From the NCBI GenBank assembly GCA_028285405.1, contig JANQPH010000004.1, positions 23,441 through 87,440 on the forward strand: a stretch of DNA of 64,000 bases. Reading direction: 5' to 3'. A model generated the notes under the pieces. That model worked only from the letters and a program-made list of their open reading frames with translations, was not told the origin of the DNA and did not search any database. The first letter of the stretch is position 1, and each line of letters begins with the position of its first letter. This document shows, one piece after another, positions 8,028 through 16,657 of this stretch. A program made the position numbers and the translations under genes. This DNA is from Thermoleophilia bacterium (GTDB lineage Bacteria > Actinomycetota > Thermoleophilia > Miltoncostaeales > Miltoncostaeaceae).

Positions 8028-8459
8028 TCGGTCGTAGACCCCGCCGTCATCGGACCTGACGGCGTGCACGGGAAAGCCCGCCGCCTCCCACATGTAGTAC
8101 GAGCAGGCCGGGCCGAAGGCCGGCTCGTACTCGACCGGCTTCGGGTTGCGGCCGACGTCCCGGGCGGCGGCGGCGTGGCGCAGAAGGCTCGGGTCGTCCA
8201 TCTCGGGCCAGACGATGATCAGGTGCGACGCGGTCATGAAGCCGGCGACGAACTCGCAGCCGTCGGCGGGGCAGGGGAACGGATCGGTCTGGACGCAGTA
8301 CCAGCCGGAGTAGTCCTCACCCGAGTCGTCGGTCCAGAGCTCCTCCTCGACTGACTCCTCGAGGTCCGGCTCGATCGGCGCGTCCAGGACCTGCGTGTCG
8401 TCGTCGAGCACGATCGTCCGACCGGGTCGTGTCTCGAGCTCGCGTTCCTCTTCGCCCAC
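8022..8459 (-). CDS. Hypothetical acidic protein with a Cys/His cluster
   Basis: 145 residues from the GTG at 8459. I do not recognise a named family. The N-terminal 60 residues are acidic (EEERELET, then LDDDTQVLD and [19 protein letters not shown]). The C-terminal half is compact and contains [20 protein letters not shown], followed by [26 protein letters not shown]. The Cys-x4-Cys pair and following His residues hint at a zinc-finger-like unit, but the spacing does not match a standard type. There is no signal peptide or membrane segment, so it is probably cytoplasmic. The start is set by a TACGAT box six bases upstream. It is divergent from the carboxylase operon across a 74-base gap holding a perfect palindrome. 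Confidence 0.6.
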   Translation of the reverse strand: MGEEERELETRPGRTIVLDDDTQVLDAPIEPDLEESVEEELWTDDSGEDYSGWYCVQTDPFPCPADGCEFVAGFMTASHLIIVWPEMDDPSLLRHAAAARDVGRNPKPVEYEPAFGPACSYYMWEAAGFPVHAVRSDDGGVYDRR

Positions 8460-8465
8460 TGCCAA

Positions 8466-8471
8466 ATCGTA
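8466..8471 (-). promoter_or_regulatory. TACGAT -10-like box for the Cys/His hypothetical gene
   Basis: On the minus strand TACGAT stands six bases before the GTG at 8459, matching the leaderless layout seen elsewhere in the window. Confidence 0.45.
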
Positions 8472-8500
8472 GCCCGGCGCCTTCGCAGGTTCGCAAGTCG

Positions 8501-8514
8501 GGTGAGGCCTCACC
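8501..8514. promoter_or_regulatory. Perfect 14-bp palindrome, candidate operator of the acyl-CoA carboxylase operon
   Basis: GGTGAGGCCTCACC is a perfect dyad lying between two divergent promoters and ending two bases before the TAGACT box of the carboxylase operon. A dimeric repressor bound here would block that promoter. No regulator gene lies next to it, so the cognate protein is unknown. Confidence 0.5.
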
Positions 8515-8516
8515 AC

Positions 8517-8522
8517 TAGACT
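8517..8522 (+). promoter_or_regulatory. TAGACT -10-like box for the acyl-CoA carboxylase operon
   Basis: TAGACT is followed by 11 bases and ATG 8534. No -35 match is obvious. It is nearly abutted by the palindrome at 8501-8514. Confidence 0.5.
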
Positions 8523-8533
8523 CACCCGCCAGG

Positions 8534-10096
8534 ATGAGCGAGACCGATCCACGAGCCCGTCTCGAAGCACTCCGCGAGGAGGCGCAGGAGCCCACGGGCG
8601 CCGAGGCGATCGAGCGCCAGCACGCCCGCGGCAAGCTCACCGCCCGAGAGCGGATCGCGCTCCTGGTCGACGAGGGCAGCTTCGTCGAGCTCGACTCGCT
8701 GGTTCGCCACCGCGCGCACGGCTTCGGCCTCGAGGACAACCGGCCCCGCGGCGACGGCGTCGTCACCGGGCACGGCACGATCGACGGCCGGCGGGTGTTC
8801 CTCTTCAGCCAGGACTTCACGGTGTTCGGGGGCAGCCTGGGAGAGGTCTTCGCCGAGAAGATCGTGAAGGTGATGGAGATGGCCGTGCGGATGGGCTGCC
8901 CGGTGGTCGGGATCAACGACTCGGGCGGCGCACGGATCCAGGAGGGCGTCGTCAGCCTCGCCGGGTACGCCGACATCTTCTACCGCAACGTCCAGGCCAG
9001 CGGCGTCGTGCCCCAGATCTCGGTGGTCATGGGCCCGTGCGCGGGCGGGGCCGTCTACAGCCCGGCGATCACGGACTTCATCTTCATGGTCCGCGGCACG
9101 AGCCACATGTTCATCACGGGCCCCGGCGTGATCAAGACCGTGACCGGCGAGGACGTGACCATGGAGGAGCTCGGCGGCGCGCAGACGCACGCGACCAAGT
9201 CCGGGGTCGCCCACTTCGCCGCCGACTCGGAGGAGGAGTGCATGGACATGGTCCGTGACCTCCTCTCGTTCATCCCGCCGAACAACCTCGAGTCGCCGCC
9301 GTTCGCCCCCACCGGCGACCCGCCCGACCGGGCCGACCCGGCGCTCGCCGACATCGTCCCCGAGGCGCCGACCAAGCCGTACGACATGGCCGAGGTCGTC
9401 CGCCTCGTCGTCGACGACGAGGACTTCTTCGAGGTCGCGCCGCTCTATGCGACCAACCTGATCGTCGGCTTCGGTCGCCTCGCCGGCCACGCCGTCGGCA
9501 TCGTCGGCAACCAGCCCAAGAGCCTCGCGGGGGTGCTGGACATCGACGCGTCGATCAAGGGCGCGCGCTTCGTCCGGTTCTGCGACGCCTTCAACATCCC
9601 GCTGGTCTCGTTCGTCGACGTCCCGGGATTCCTGCCCGGAACCCAGCAGGAGTACGGCGGCATCATCCTGCACGGCGCGAAGCTGCTCTACGCCTATGCC
9701 GAGGCGACCGTGCCCAAGCTGACCGTCATCACGCGCAAGGCCTACGGCGGCGCGTACGACGTGATGAGCTCCAAGCACGTCGGAGCGGACTTCAATGCCG
9801 CCTGGCCGACCGCCGAGGTCGCCGTGATGGGACCGGACGGCGCGGTCAACATCGTCTTCCGCAAGGAGCTCGAGGCCGCGGCCGAGCGGGGAGACGACGT
9901 CGAGGCCAGACGGCAGGAGCTGATCGACGAGTACCGCGAGCGCTTCGCGAACCCCTACACCGCGGCCGAGCGCGGTTACGTCGACGCGGTGATCCTGCCC
10001 GAGGAGACCCGCCAGTGGCTGATCCGGTCGCTCGAGGCGAGCCTCAGCAAGCGAGAGAAGGGCCCGGCGCGAAAGCACGGGAACATCCCGCTGTGA
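8534..10096 (+). CDS. Acyl-CoA carboxylase carboxyltransferase (beta) subunit, propionyl-CoA carboxylase type
   Basis: 520 residues, full length for PccB/AccD-type subunits. Both crotonase-like halves are present: the N-terminal half has [33 protein letters not shown] and [12 protein letters not shown], which forms the acyl-CoA oxyanion hole; the C-terminal half has [25 protein letters not shown] and [16 protein letters not shown], which holds carboxybiotin. The enzyme moves a carboxyl group from biotin to an acyl-CoA, giving malonyl- or methylmalonyl-CoA. Family members differ in acyl length preference and I cannot fix it here; the closest general match is propionyl-CoA carboxylase. It is first in a tightly overlapping operon with the epsilon-like and biotin-carboxylase genes. 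Confidence 0.93.
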   Translation: MSETDPRARLEALREEAQEPTGAEAIERQHARGKLTARERIALLVDEGSFVELDSLVRHRAHGFGLEDNRPRGDGVVTGHGTIDGRRVFLFSQDFTVFGGSLGEVFAEKIVKVMEMAVRMGCPVVGINDSGGARIQEGVVSLAGYADIFYRNVQASGVVPQISVVMGPCAGGAVYSPAITDFIFMVRGTSHMFITGPGVIKTVTGEDVTMEELGGAQTHATKSGVAHFAADSEEECMDMVRDLLSFIPPNNLESPPFAPTGDPPDRADPALADIVPEAPTKPYDMAEVVRLVVDDEDFFEVAPLYATNLIVGFGRLAGHAVGIVGNQPKSLAGVLDIDASIKGARFVRFCDAFNIPLVSFVDVPGFLPGTQQEYGGIILHGAKLLYAYAEATVPKLTVITRKAYGGAYDVMSSKHVGADFNAAWPTAEVAVMGPDGAVNIVFRKELEAAAERGDDVEARRQELIDEYRERFANPYTAAERGYVDAVILPEETRQWLIRSLEASLSKREKGPARKHGNIPL

Positions 10097-10293
10097 GCCG
10101 GTCGCTGTCGATCGATCCTCCGCCGAGCACGCCCGAGGCCGTTGCCGTCGCCTCGGCCGTCGCGGCGGTGCTGGAGGAGGAGGCGGCCGGCGCCGTCCGC
10201 GACCCGATCCCGTCCGTGTATCGATCGTCGTGGCGGATGGCGGGACTCAAAGAGGGCGTGGTGCGCATGGGCGACGGAGGCTGGCGATCGTGA
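10093..10293 (+). CDS. Acyl-CoA carboxylase epsilon-like small subunit
   Basis: 66 residues, starting at a GTG whose last bases form the TGA stop of the beta subunit (GTGA overlap). The layout matches the poorly conserved AccE/PccE epsilon subunits of actinobacteria: a flexible Pro-rich start ([14 protein letters not shown]), one Ala/Glu-rich helix ([14 protein letters not shown]), then a short end with RSSWRMAGL and a terminal Gly-Trp-Arg. In Streptomyces and Mycobacterium, epsilon subunits bridge or activate the beta hexamer. Position between the beta and alpha genes strongly supports this role, while sequence similarity alone would not. It ends one base into the ATG of the alpha gene. Confidence 0.7.
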   Translation: MSRSLSIDPPPSTPEAVAVASAVAAVLEEEAAGAVRDPIPSVYRSSWRMAGLKEGVVRMGDGGWRS

Positions 10294-12065
10294 TGTTCGA
10301 AAAGGTGCTCGTGGCCAACCGAGGCGAGATCGCGATCCGGATCTTTCGCACGCTGCGCGAGATGGGGATCGGCTCGGTCGCGGTCTACAGCGAAGCCGAC
10401 GCCGACGCGCTCTTCGTCGAGCACGCCGACGAGGCGTACCTGGTCGGCCCGCCGCCGGCCACCGAGAGCTACCTGAACTCGTCGCGCATCCTCGAGGTCG
10501 CGGCGAGCGCCGGTGCCCAGGCCGTGCATCCGGGCTTCGGCTTCCTCGCCGAGAACGCGCCGTTCGCGGCCGACGTCACGGCGGCGGGTCTCGTGTGGAT
10601 CGGTCCTCCCCCTTCGGCGATCGAGGCGATGGGGTCCAAGGTCGAGGCCCGGCGCCTGATGGAGCAGGCCGGCGTTCCGATCGTCCCGGGCGTGACGGAC
10701 CCGGTCGACGACCTGGATGCGGCGACCGGCATCGCGGAGGAGATCGGATACCCCGTCGCCGTGAAGGCCGCGGCCGGCGGCGGCGGCAAGGGCTTTCGCG
10801 TCGCGCCGACGGCAGACGACCTGGAGGAGGCGTTCGAGGGGGCCCGTCGCGAGAGCGAGAAGTTCTTCGCCGACTCGGTCGTGTACCTGGAGCGGTACCT
10901 GCCCAATCCCCGGCACGTCGAGATCCAGGTCCTCGCCGACGGGAACGGGCAGTGCATCCACCTCGGAGAGCGCGACTGCTCGATCCAGCGCCGCCACCAG
11001 AAGCTCGTGGAGGAGACGCCGAGCCCGGTCGTCTCGGACGGGCTCCGCGAGCGAATGGGCGAGGCGTCGATCCGGGCGGCGGTGGCGGTCGACTACTCGG
11101 GCGCGGGCACCTGCGAGTACCTGGTCGCCGACGAGGACTTCTTCTTCCTCGAGATGAACACGCGGATCCAGGTCGAGCACACGGTCACCGAGATGGTCAC
11201 CGGCCTCGACCTCGTCCGCGAGCAGCTCCGGGTCGCCGCCGGGGAGGGCCTGTCGATCACCCAGGACCAGGTGCGCCCGCGCGGCCACGCGTTCGAGTGT
11301 CGGATCAACGCCGAGGACGCCAGCACGCGCTTCCTCCCCACGCCGGCGCCGATCACCGGCTATCGGGAGCCGGCCGGGCCCGGGGTGCGAGTGGACTCGG
11401 GAGTCCGCGCCGGATCCGACATCCCCGAGATCTACGACCCGATGGTCGCCAAGCTGATCACGTGGGACGTCGACCGCGAGGCGGCGCGGCGGCGGATGAT
11501 CCGGGCGCTCGACGAGTACGTCGTCGAGGGGCCGAAGACGCTCATCCCGTTTCACCGGTGGCTGTTCGAGCAGCCGGAGTTCATCGCCGGGGGGGCGATG
11601 CACGCAGAGCTCGAGCGGTTCTCGAACGAGCCCACCCCGATTCCGCCGGTGGACGGCTCCGCCGGCCAGCCCGCCCCCGAGCGGGTCGAGGGCGACGCGG
11701 ACCTGACCGAGCGACGCTTCGTCGCCGAGGTCGGCGGGCGCCGCTTCGACGTGCGGCTGCGATACGAGCCGCTCGGGCCGGTGGCGGCGCCGGTCGCCGC
11801 GCCGAGCAGGCGCCAGCGCCGGTCGGGCGGCGGCGGGGCCGTGGCGGCCCCCGACGAGGCGGTGACGACGCCCATGCAGGGGACCGTCCTGCGGGTGATG
11901 GTCGAGAAGGGCCAGACCATCGAGGAGGGCCAGGTCATCTGCATCGTGGAGGCAATGAAGATGGAGAACGAGGTCGCTGCCCACCGAGCCGGAACCCTCA
12001 CCGAGCTCCACGTGGCCGACGGCGACACCGTCGAGGCCGACCAGGTGATCGCGGCGGTCGAATAG
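10293..12065 (+). CDS. Acyl-CoA carboxylase biotin carboxylase/biotin carrier (alpha) subunit
   Basis: 590 residues. The biotin carboxylase part begins FEKVLVANRGEIAIRIFRTL, has the ATP-grasp glycine loop AAAGGGGKGF, the catalytic HVEIQVLADG and RDCSIQRRHQKLVEE, and the metal-binding FLEMNTRIQVEH. After a less conserved linker (about residues 450-520) comes the biotinyl domain with EAMKMEN; the biotinylated lysine is about residue 556. It uses ATP and bicarbonate to carboxylate biotin, then hands the carboxyl group to the beta subunit. The start is ATG 10293, sharing one base with the stop of the epsilon-like gene; the BC fold begins at its second residue. Confidence 0.95.
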   Translation: MFEKVLVANRGEIAIRIFRTLREMGIGSVAVYSEADADALFVEHADEAYLVGPPPATESYLNSSRILEVAASAGAQAVHPGFGFLAENAPFAADVTAAGLVWIGPPPSAIEAMGSKVEARRLMEQAGVPIVPGVTDPVDDLDAATGIAEEIGYPVAVKAAAGGGGKGFRVAPTADDLEEAFEGARRESEKFFADSVVYLERYLPNPRHVEIQVLADGNGQCIHLGERDCSIQRRHQKLVEETPSPVVSDGLRERMGEASIRAAVAVDYSGAGTCEYLVADEDFFFLEMNTRIQVEHTVTEMVTGLDLVREQLRVAAGEGLSITQDQVRPRGHAFECRINAEDASTRFLPTPAPITGYREPAGPGVRVDSGVRAGSDIPEIYDPMVAKLITWDVDREAARRRMIRALDEYVVEGPKTLIPFHRWLFEQPEFIAGGAMHAELERFSNEPTPIPPVDGSAGQPAPERVEGDADLTERRFVAEVGGRRFDVRLRYEPLGPVAAPVAAPSRRQRRSGGGGAVAAPDEAVTTPMQGTVLRVMVEKGQTIEEGQVICIVEAMKMENEVAAHRAGTLTELHVADGDTVEADQVIAAVE

Positions 12066-12085
12066 TGGCGCGGACCCGACTCGGG

Positions 12086-12091
12086 TAGCGT
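12086..12091 (+). promoter_or_regulatory. TAGCGT -10-like box, leaderless layout, for the WD40-like gene
   Basis: TAGCGT, seven bases, then GTG 12099. It supports the shorter of two possible GTG starts (12090 or 12099), because the longer start would fall within two bases of the box. Confidence 0.5.
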
Positions 12092-12098
12092 GCGGCCC

Positions 12099-13043
12099 GT
12101 GAGCATTCCCCCACTCCTCTACGTCGACGGGAGCGGCAAGCGCTTCCGTGGCGGCATCGGCGCCATCGCGATCTCGGCCGACGGTCAGCGCATCGCCGCG
12201 GCGGACGCCTTCACCATCGACGGCGACGAGCGCGGCCTGATCGCGAGCGTCCCGCAGGTCGCGTTCTTCGATGCGGGCCGTCTCGACGAGGAGCCGATTC
12301 GCGCCCACATGTCGCCCGAGCTGTTCGCGCCCGAGGTCGTCCCCGAGTCGATCGGGTTCACCTCGGATGGGCAGACGCTCGTCGCCAGCCTTCCCGACCG
12401 GCTGGTGATGATCCCCGTCCAGCCCAACATCGAGGAGATCTCCGAGCTTCGGGACAACGCGCTGAGCGAGGGAGCGGACCCCGGGCGGGCATTCTCGGCG
12501 GTTGCGCTGAGCTCCGACGACGGCCAGGTCGCGATCGGGCGCCGCGACGGGTCCGTCTCGGTGCTCGGCCTCGAGGAGGCGGAGTCGGCGGCCGAGCTGG
12601 TCGGCGGCGTCGGCGCGATCGAGGTCGTCGCGATCTCGCCCGACGGCGCCCGAGTGCTGGCCGTGAGCGACGGCGAGCTCGGCGAGGAGGAGAGCGAGGA
12701 CCTGGCCGAGCAGACGGCGGTCGTGTGGGACGCCGGCAGCGGCGAGCAGCTGTCGACCGTGAGCGCCCAGCTCGGGTACGAGGTCGCCTTCGGCCCCGGC
12801 GGCACGGTCATCGGGAGCTTCCCGAACGAGGATGGCTGGACCCAGACCATGCGGGTCTGGAACCCGTGGGACCCGCGCGGGCCGGTCGAGCTGGCGGCGT
12901 TCACCGCTCCGGTCGAGCTGTCCTGCATCGCCGTCCACCCCTCTGGCTCCCGCCTCGTGTCCGGGGACGCGGACGGGCGCCTGGCGATCTGGGAGTTCCC
13001 CGACGAGTGGTCGATCCCCATGTCCCCGGACGCCGAGGGGTAG
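12099..13043 (+). CDS. WD40-like beta-propeller protein, function unknown
   Basis: 314 residues with no signal peptide, so probably cytoplasmic. Repeated units of the type AIAISADGQRIAAAD, ESIGFTSDGQTLVAS, AVALSSDDGQVAIGRRDGSVSVL, VVAISPDGARVLAVSD and IAVHPSGSRLVSGDADGRLAIWE are the ascending strands of WD40/PQQ-like blades; about six can be counted. Two blades carry long acidic insertions (DGELGEEESEDLAEQ). WD40 proteins are usually docking platforms, and no enzyme motif is seen. It lies four bases ahead of a small orphan gene on the same strand, so the two are likely expressed together. The conserved TAnnnT box upstream suggests its own promoter, separate from the carboxylase operon. Confidence 0.65.
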   Translation: MSIPPLLYVDGSGKRFRGGIGAIAISADGQRIAAADAFTIDGDERGLIASVPQVAFFDAGRLDEEPIRAHMSPELFAPEVVPESIGFTSDGQTLVASLPDRLVMIPVQPNIEEISELRDNALSEGADPGRAFSAVALSSDDGQVAIGRRDGSVSVLGLEEAESAAELVGGVGAIEVVAISPDGARVLAVSDGELGEEESEDLAEQTAVVWDAGSGEQLSTVSAQLGYEVAFGPGGTVIGSFPNEDGWTQTMRVWNPWDPRGPVELAAFTAPVELSCIAVHPSGSRLVSGDADGRLAIWEFPDEWSIPMSPDAEG

Positions 13044-13047
13044 CGGG

Positions 13048-13443
13048 ATGTCGCAGGAAGGGAGCTGGGTCCGGCTCGACTACGAGCAGACGCTCGCCAA
13101 GCTGGTCGAGATCGTGGGCCAAGACCTGCTCGTCGAGCTGCGCGTCGACGCCACCGAAGGCGAGCCCCGGGTCTCGACGATCGGCAAGCTGCTCGGCACT
13201 CCATCGCTGGGCGCGTCGATCGGCGAGGAGGAGCGCGGCGAGGAGCATGTGGTGTTCGACCTCGACTCGGGCGGAACGTTCACGGTCATCGAGTCGAGCT
13301 TCCTGAACAGCGATTGGCAGGGACCCCAGGGCAACCAGGACCAGTCCGGCGGCACGCTCACGGTCGTCTCGCGGGACTGCGAGCTGAAGATCGTCGTGCT
13401 CGGCGGGCGCGTTCCCGAGCTGGCCGACGAGCTCGCCCCCTGA
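13048..13443 (+). CDS. Hypothetical protein, partner gene of the WD40-like protein
   Basis: 131 residues that I do not recognise. The protein alternates short helices (DYEQTLAKLVEIVGQDLLVEL) with beta-rich stretches (GGTFTVIESSFLNSDW, GGTLTVVSRDCELKIVVLGG), has one Cys, and lacks signal peptide and membrane segments. The reading frame, codon use and the ATG four bases after the upstream stop (with GGG just before it) support a real gene co-transcribed with the WD40-like protein. A small beta-sandwich or barrel is plausible from the strand pattern, but this is a guess. Confidence 0.55.
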   Translation: MSQEGSWVRLDYEQTLAKLVEIVGQDLLVELRVDATEGEPRVSTIGKLLGTPSLGASIGEEERGEEHVVFDLDSGGTFTVIESSFLNSDWQGPQGNQDQSGGTLTVVSRDCELKIVVLGGRVPELADELAP

Positions 13444-13490
13444 GCGGCCCCCCGCTCCGCCCGGTCGCCCGGCGCGGTTGACGTGACGGC

Positions 13491-14681
13491 GTGAACCGCC
13501 CAGGATGGCGGCCGGCGATGCCCCTGCCCCTGCCCCACGGGCCCGCGTCCGGCTCGAACCGATCGTGCCGCCACACGCCGACCGGCCGGCGCGCGCGAGC
13601 GCTGACCGCCGGAGGCGTCGGGTTGGCCGCCGTCTTGCTCGTCGCCGCGCCGGCGCACGGCCAGCTCGACCCGCTGCCGGCTGGGCCGCCCGTTCCGGTC
13701 GAGGCCCCGGCCCCGACGGGCCCCGGGACCGAGTCGACCGTGATCCAGGACCACCCGATCGCCACGACGGGCTGGGCGCGTGCGATCTCGAGGGACGTTG
13801 CCCTCGTGCCCGAGCTGGCAGCGGGACTCCACTCGATCGCGGCCCCCGGCCGGAGGGTGGCCGGACAGGTCATCGAGGTGCGCCAGGACGTCACGGGCGC
13901 GGCCTGGGCCTACCTCGTCTATCCGAGCGGTGAGACCGGCTGGGCCGCCGCCGGCGACCTGCGCACGGCTCCCGCACCGATCCCGGCCTCGGCACCGCTG
14001 AAGGCGGCGCTCGATCGCTACCTCGCCAGGATCCCCGGACGGGTCGGCGTCGTGGTGCGAGACGAGTTCGGGCGCCCGTTCTACTCCTGGGGCACGAACG
14101 CGCCGCTCGTGCTGGCGTCGGTCACGAAGCTCTTCACCGTGGGGGCCGCCCTCGACCAGGGGCCGATCGGATCGCGGGCCGGTCGGATCCTCAAGCCGTC
14201 GAGCAACTCCCTCGCGCAGCAGCTGATCGAGGAGGTCGGCGGCAACAATGCCCGCGGCACGCGAGCCGCGGAGGAGCACGCGGCCCTGTTCGGAGCCAGC
14301 GTCGACCTTGCCGACGGCTCCGGCCTGTCGCCGAGGAACCGGGCATCGGCCAACGAGGTGGTGGACTACCTGGTGGGCATCCGGGAGCGGTCGTGGTTCC
14401 ACAGGTTCCGGCGCGCGCTGCCGCTGGCCGGCCGCTCGGGGACGCTGGGCTCCCGAATGCTGGGCACGAAGGCCGAGCGGCGGGTGCGGGCCAAGACCGG
14501 GACGCTGTTCACGCCGTCCGTGTCGACGCTGGCGGGATACGCGTGGCCCGTGAGGTCGACCGGCGGACCCAACCGCGTCCTCACGTTCGCGATCTTCCTG
14601 AACGGCTACAGCTACACGCGCGGTCGCACCGTGCAGGATCGCGTGCTCCGCATGATCGTCGCGAGGACCCGCGGGGCCTGA
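13491..14681 (+). CDS. D-alanyl-D-alanine carboxypeptidase, peptidase S13/PBP4-like, secreted
   Basis: 396 residues. After a basic start and one hydrophobic export segment (about residues 38-60) comes a roughly 100-residue domain with an SH3-like feel (GQVIEVRQDVTGAAWAYLVY), then the penicillin-binding fold. The three active-site motifs are present: SVTK (Ser210, Lys213), SSN (about 237-239) and KTG (335-337). The spacing between the first two is far shorter than in E. coli PBP4, so the large insert domains of DacB are missing. It would trim or cut peptidoglycan stem peptides outside the membrane. GTG 13491 is the only start that keeps the whole export signal; no clear ribosome site is seen. 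Confidence 0.8.
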   Translation: MNRPGWRPAMPLPLPHGPASGSNRSCRHTPTGRRARALTAGGVGLAAVLLVAAPAHGQLDPLPAGPPVPVEAPAPTGPGTESTVIQDHPIATTGWARAISRDVALVPELAAGLHSIAAPGRRVAGQVIEVRQDVTGAAWAYLVYPSGETGWAAAGDLRTAPAPIPASAPLKAALDRYLARIPGRVGVVVRDEFGRPFYSWGTNAPLVLASVTKLFTVGAALDQGPIGSRAGRILKPSSNSLAQQLIEEVGGNNARGTRAAEEHAALFGASVDLADGSGLSPRNRASANEVVDYLVGIRERSWFHRFRRALPLAGRSGTLGSRMLGTKAERRVRAKTGTLFTPSVSTLAGYAWPVRSTGGPNRVLTFAIFLNGYSYTRGRTVQDRVLRMIVARTRGA

Positions 14682-14693
14682 CGGGCACACAGG

Positions 14694-14713
14694 TCTCGCA
14701 GCATTCTGCGAGA
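14694..14713. terminator. Perfect hairpin after the carboxypeptidase gene
   Basis: TCTCGCAG and CTGCGAGA form an 8-bp perfect stem around loop CATT, 13 bases after the stop at 14681. No T-run follows, so it may be a Rho-independent-like barrier or, as a 20-bp palindrome, a binding site for the protease gene's promoter region. Confidence 0.45.
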
Positions 14714-14772
14714 AGGTGCAATGATCCCGGCCGACGATCGGGCGGCCGACGCGCCGTCCAGACGGAGACCCC

Positions 14773-16614
14773 ATGCGGTACCGCATCCTGCTCGCAACGC
14801 TCACCTCGGCGATGCTGATCGGAAGCGTCGGCGCCGTGGCGCACGCCGCCGAGGCCGGGAGCGCGGCCGCCGAGTCGGTCGAGCTCGAGCCGCCCCCCGT
14901 GTCGGCGCCGGGCACGGTTCCGCTGGAGCCGGTCCCGCTGAGCGAGATCGGCCCCAGGGTCTTCGGTGGCGCCGACGTCCCGGACGGCCAGTTCGAGTCG
15001 ACGGCGTTTCTCGCGATCCTCTTCAACGGTGGCAGCGCCGGCTGCAGCGGGTCGCTGTTCGCGTCCCAGTTCGTGCTGAGCGCCGCGCACTGCTTCCAGG
15101 ACGACTTCGGCAACTTCCTCCCCGGCCTGCGGGTGAGCGCGACGATCGGCGCGGCCAACCTCGATGCGGCCGGCGCATCCAACCTGTTCGGCGGGACCAA
15201 CGTCATCGTCCCGAGCAGCTACCACCCTCCCACGAACGGCTTCCGGAACGACTACGCCGTGCTCCGCCTGGACCGGCCGGCGCCGTTTCCGGGCATGCCG
15301 CTGGCGCACTCGAGCCAGGCCGGATTCGACACACCGGGAGCGACCGCGCACTTCACCGGGTTCGGTCTCGTGAGCGAGCTCCCGAACATCGGCACGCGGC
15401 GGATGAAGCTCGGCTCGGCGCCGTTTCTCACCGATGCCGACTGCACGGCCCACCTCGGCGGGGCGTTCGTGTCCGGTCTCATGAACTGCACCGGCCCCCC
15501 GGTCGGCACGCAGCCGGTCGCCGCGACCACCTGCAAGGGTGACAGCGGCGGTCCCCAGTTCGTCCGTTTCGGGAACGACTACGTGCAGACGGGGATCACG
15601 AGCTTCGGCCCCACGCCGTGCCAAGACCGGCGACTCGGCGGATACTCGAAGGTCTCGACCTTCGCCGCCACGATCGCGTCGTTCGCGACCAGCCTGCAGT
15701 CGAGCCTCGGCGCGCCCACCGCGACCACGGGCCCCGCGACTGAGGCCCACGCCGACGGGCTGACGGTGCAGGTCACGGTCGACCCGAACGGGTTCGCGAC
15801 CAGCTACGAGGTCGAGTGGGGCACGAGCCCGGCGCTCACGGGGGGCTTGGTCCGCGGCTATGCGGGAATCGGCGAGGGCGCGCAGACCCTCACCCCACGG
15901 ATCACCGGCGCGCCCGCGAGCACGCCGATCCACTACCGGGTGTCGGCCGACAACCCGGCCGGGGAGTCGCACGGCGCGATCCAGACCGCCCAGACCGGGG
16001 CGGCGGAGGTGCCACCCGCGCCCGAGCCCCCGCCGACCGAGGTCGAGAGCCTGGTTGCCGTGACCCCGCAGCCCCGCTGCGGGAAGGTCCCGGCGACGAT
16101 CGTGGGCTCGAGCGGCAAGGACGTCATCATCGGAACGCCCGGGCGAGACGTGATCGTCGCACTGGGCGGCAACGACATCATCAGATCGCTCGGAGGCAAC
16201 GACCTGATCTGCGCCGGGATCGGGCGCGACACGGTCCTGGCCGGCCCCGGACGGGACACCATCCTCGGCCAGGGCGGGAACGACCTGCTGCGGGGTCAGG
16301 CCGGAAACGACGTGATCCGCGGTGGCGGCGGCAACGACAAGCTGCGCGGCGAGGCCGGCAACGACTCGATGCGGGGCGACAGCGGCAAGGACGACCTGCG
16401 GGGCGGCGCCGGCAGGGACGTCGGCCGGGGCGGAGCGGGCAATGACATCCTGCTCGGCGGCGACGCGGCTGACAATCTCTTCGGCGGGCCCGGCCGGGAC
16501 CGGCTGCTCGGCAATGCGGGCCCCGACCGGCTCACCGGCAACGAGGGCCGGGACATCGGGATCGGCGGCCCCGGACGGGATCGCTTCCGGGGCATCGAGG
16601 TGCGGCGCGCTTGA
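14773..16614 (+). CDS. Secreted trypsin-like serine protease (S1) with C-terminal RTX-type calcium-binding repeats
   Basis: 613 residues. A signal peptide (about 1-26) and a Pro-rich propeptide-like stretch precede the mature-like start RVFGGADV. The S1 domain carries the full triad: His106 in SAAHC, Asp160 in NDYAVL and Ser258 in KGDSGGP, with paired Cys. A fibronectin-like or beta-sandwich unit follows (about 315-415), then from about residue 437 a run of nonapeptide repeats of the GGxGxDxI type (for example GGNDIIRSL, GQGGNDLLRG, GGAGNDILLG), which form a parallel beta-roll binding calcium. In many secreted proteins such repeats fold only after export. This combination of trypsin fold and RTX tail is unusual but occurs in actinobacteria of the Solirubrobacter type. 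Confidence 0.88.
   Translation: MRYRILLATLTSAMLIGSVGAVAHAAEAGSAAAESVELEPPPVSAPGTVPLEPVPLSEIGPRVFGGADVPDGQFESTAFLAILFNGGSAGCSGSLFASQFVLSAAHCFQDDFGNFLPGLRVSATIGAANLDAAGASNLFGGTNVIVPSSYHPPTNGFRNDYAVLRLDRPAPFPGMPLAHSSQAGFDTPGATAHFTGFGLVSELPNIGTRRMKLGSAPFLTDADCTAHLGGAFVSGLMNCTGPPVGTQPVAATTCKGDSGGPQFVRFGNDYVQTGITSFGPTPCQDRRLGGYSKVSTFAATIASFATSLQSSLGAPTATTGPATEAHADGLTVQVTVDPNGFATSYEVEWGTSPALTGGLVRGYAGIGEGAQTLTPRITGAPASTPIHYRVSADNPAGESHGAIQTAQTGAAEVPPAPEPPPTEVESLVAVTPQPRCGKVPATIVGSSGKDVIIGTPGRDVIVALGGNDIIRSLGGNDLICAGIGRDTVLAGPGRDTILGQGGNDLLRGQAGNDVIRGGGGNDKLRGEAGNDSMRGDSGKDDLRGGAGRDVGRGGAGNDILLGGDAADNLFGGPGRDRLLGNAGPDRLTGNEGRDIGIGGPGRDRFRGIEVRRA
16084..16600 (+). repeat. RTX-type nonapeptide repeat region (within the protease gene)
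   Basis: About 18 imperfect 27-base units encoding GGxGxDxxx. The units are diverged at DNA level, so the array is old rather than a fresh expansion. Confidence 0.8.
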
Positions 16615-16621
16615 GCGCAGC

Positions 16622-16648
16622 GGCCCGGCGCGACACGCCGCCCGGGCC
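16622..16648. terminator. Hairpin between convergent protease and alcohol dehydrogenase genes
   Basis: GGCCCGG (16622-16628) pairs with CCGGGCC (16642-16648) around a 13-base loop that can pair further internally. It lies in the 43-base gap between two convergent stops and fits a bidirectional terminator. Confidence 0.5.
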
Positions 16649-16657
16649 CTCACCCGA

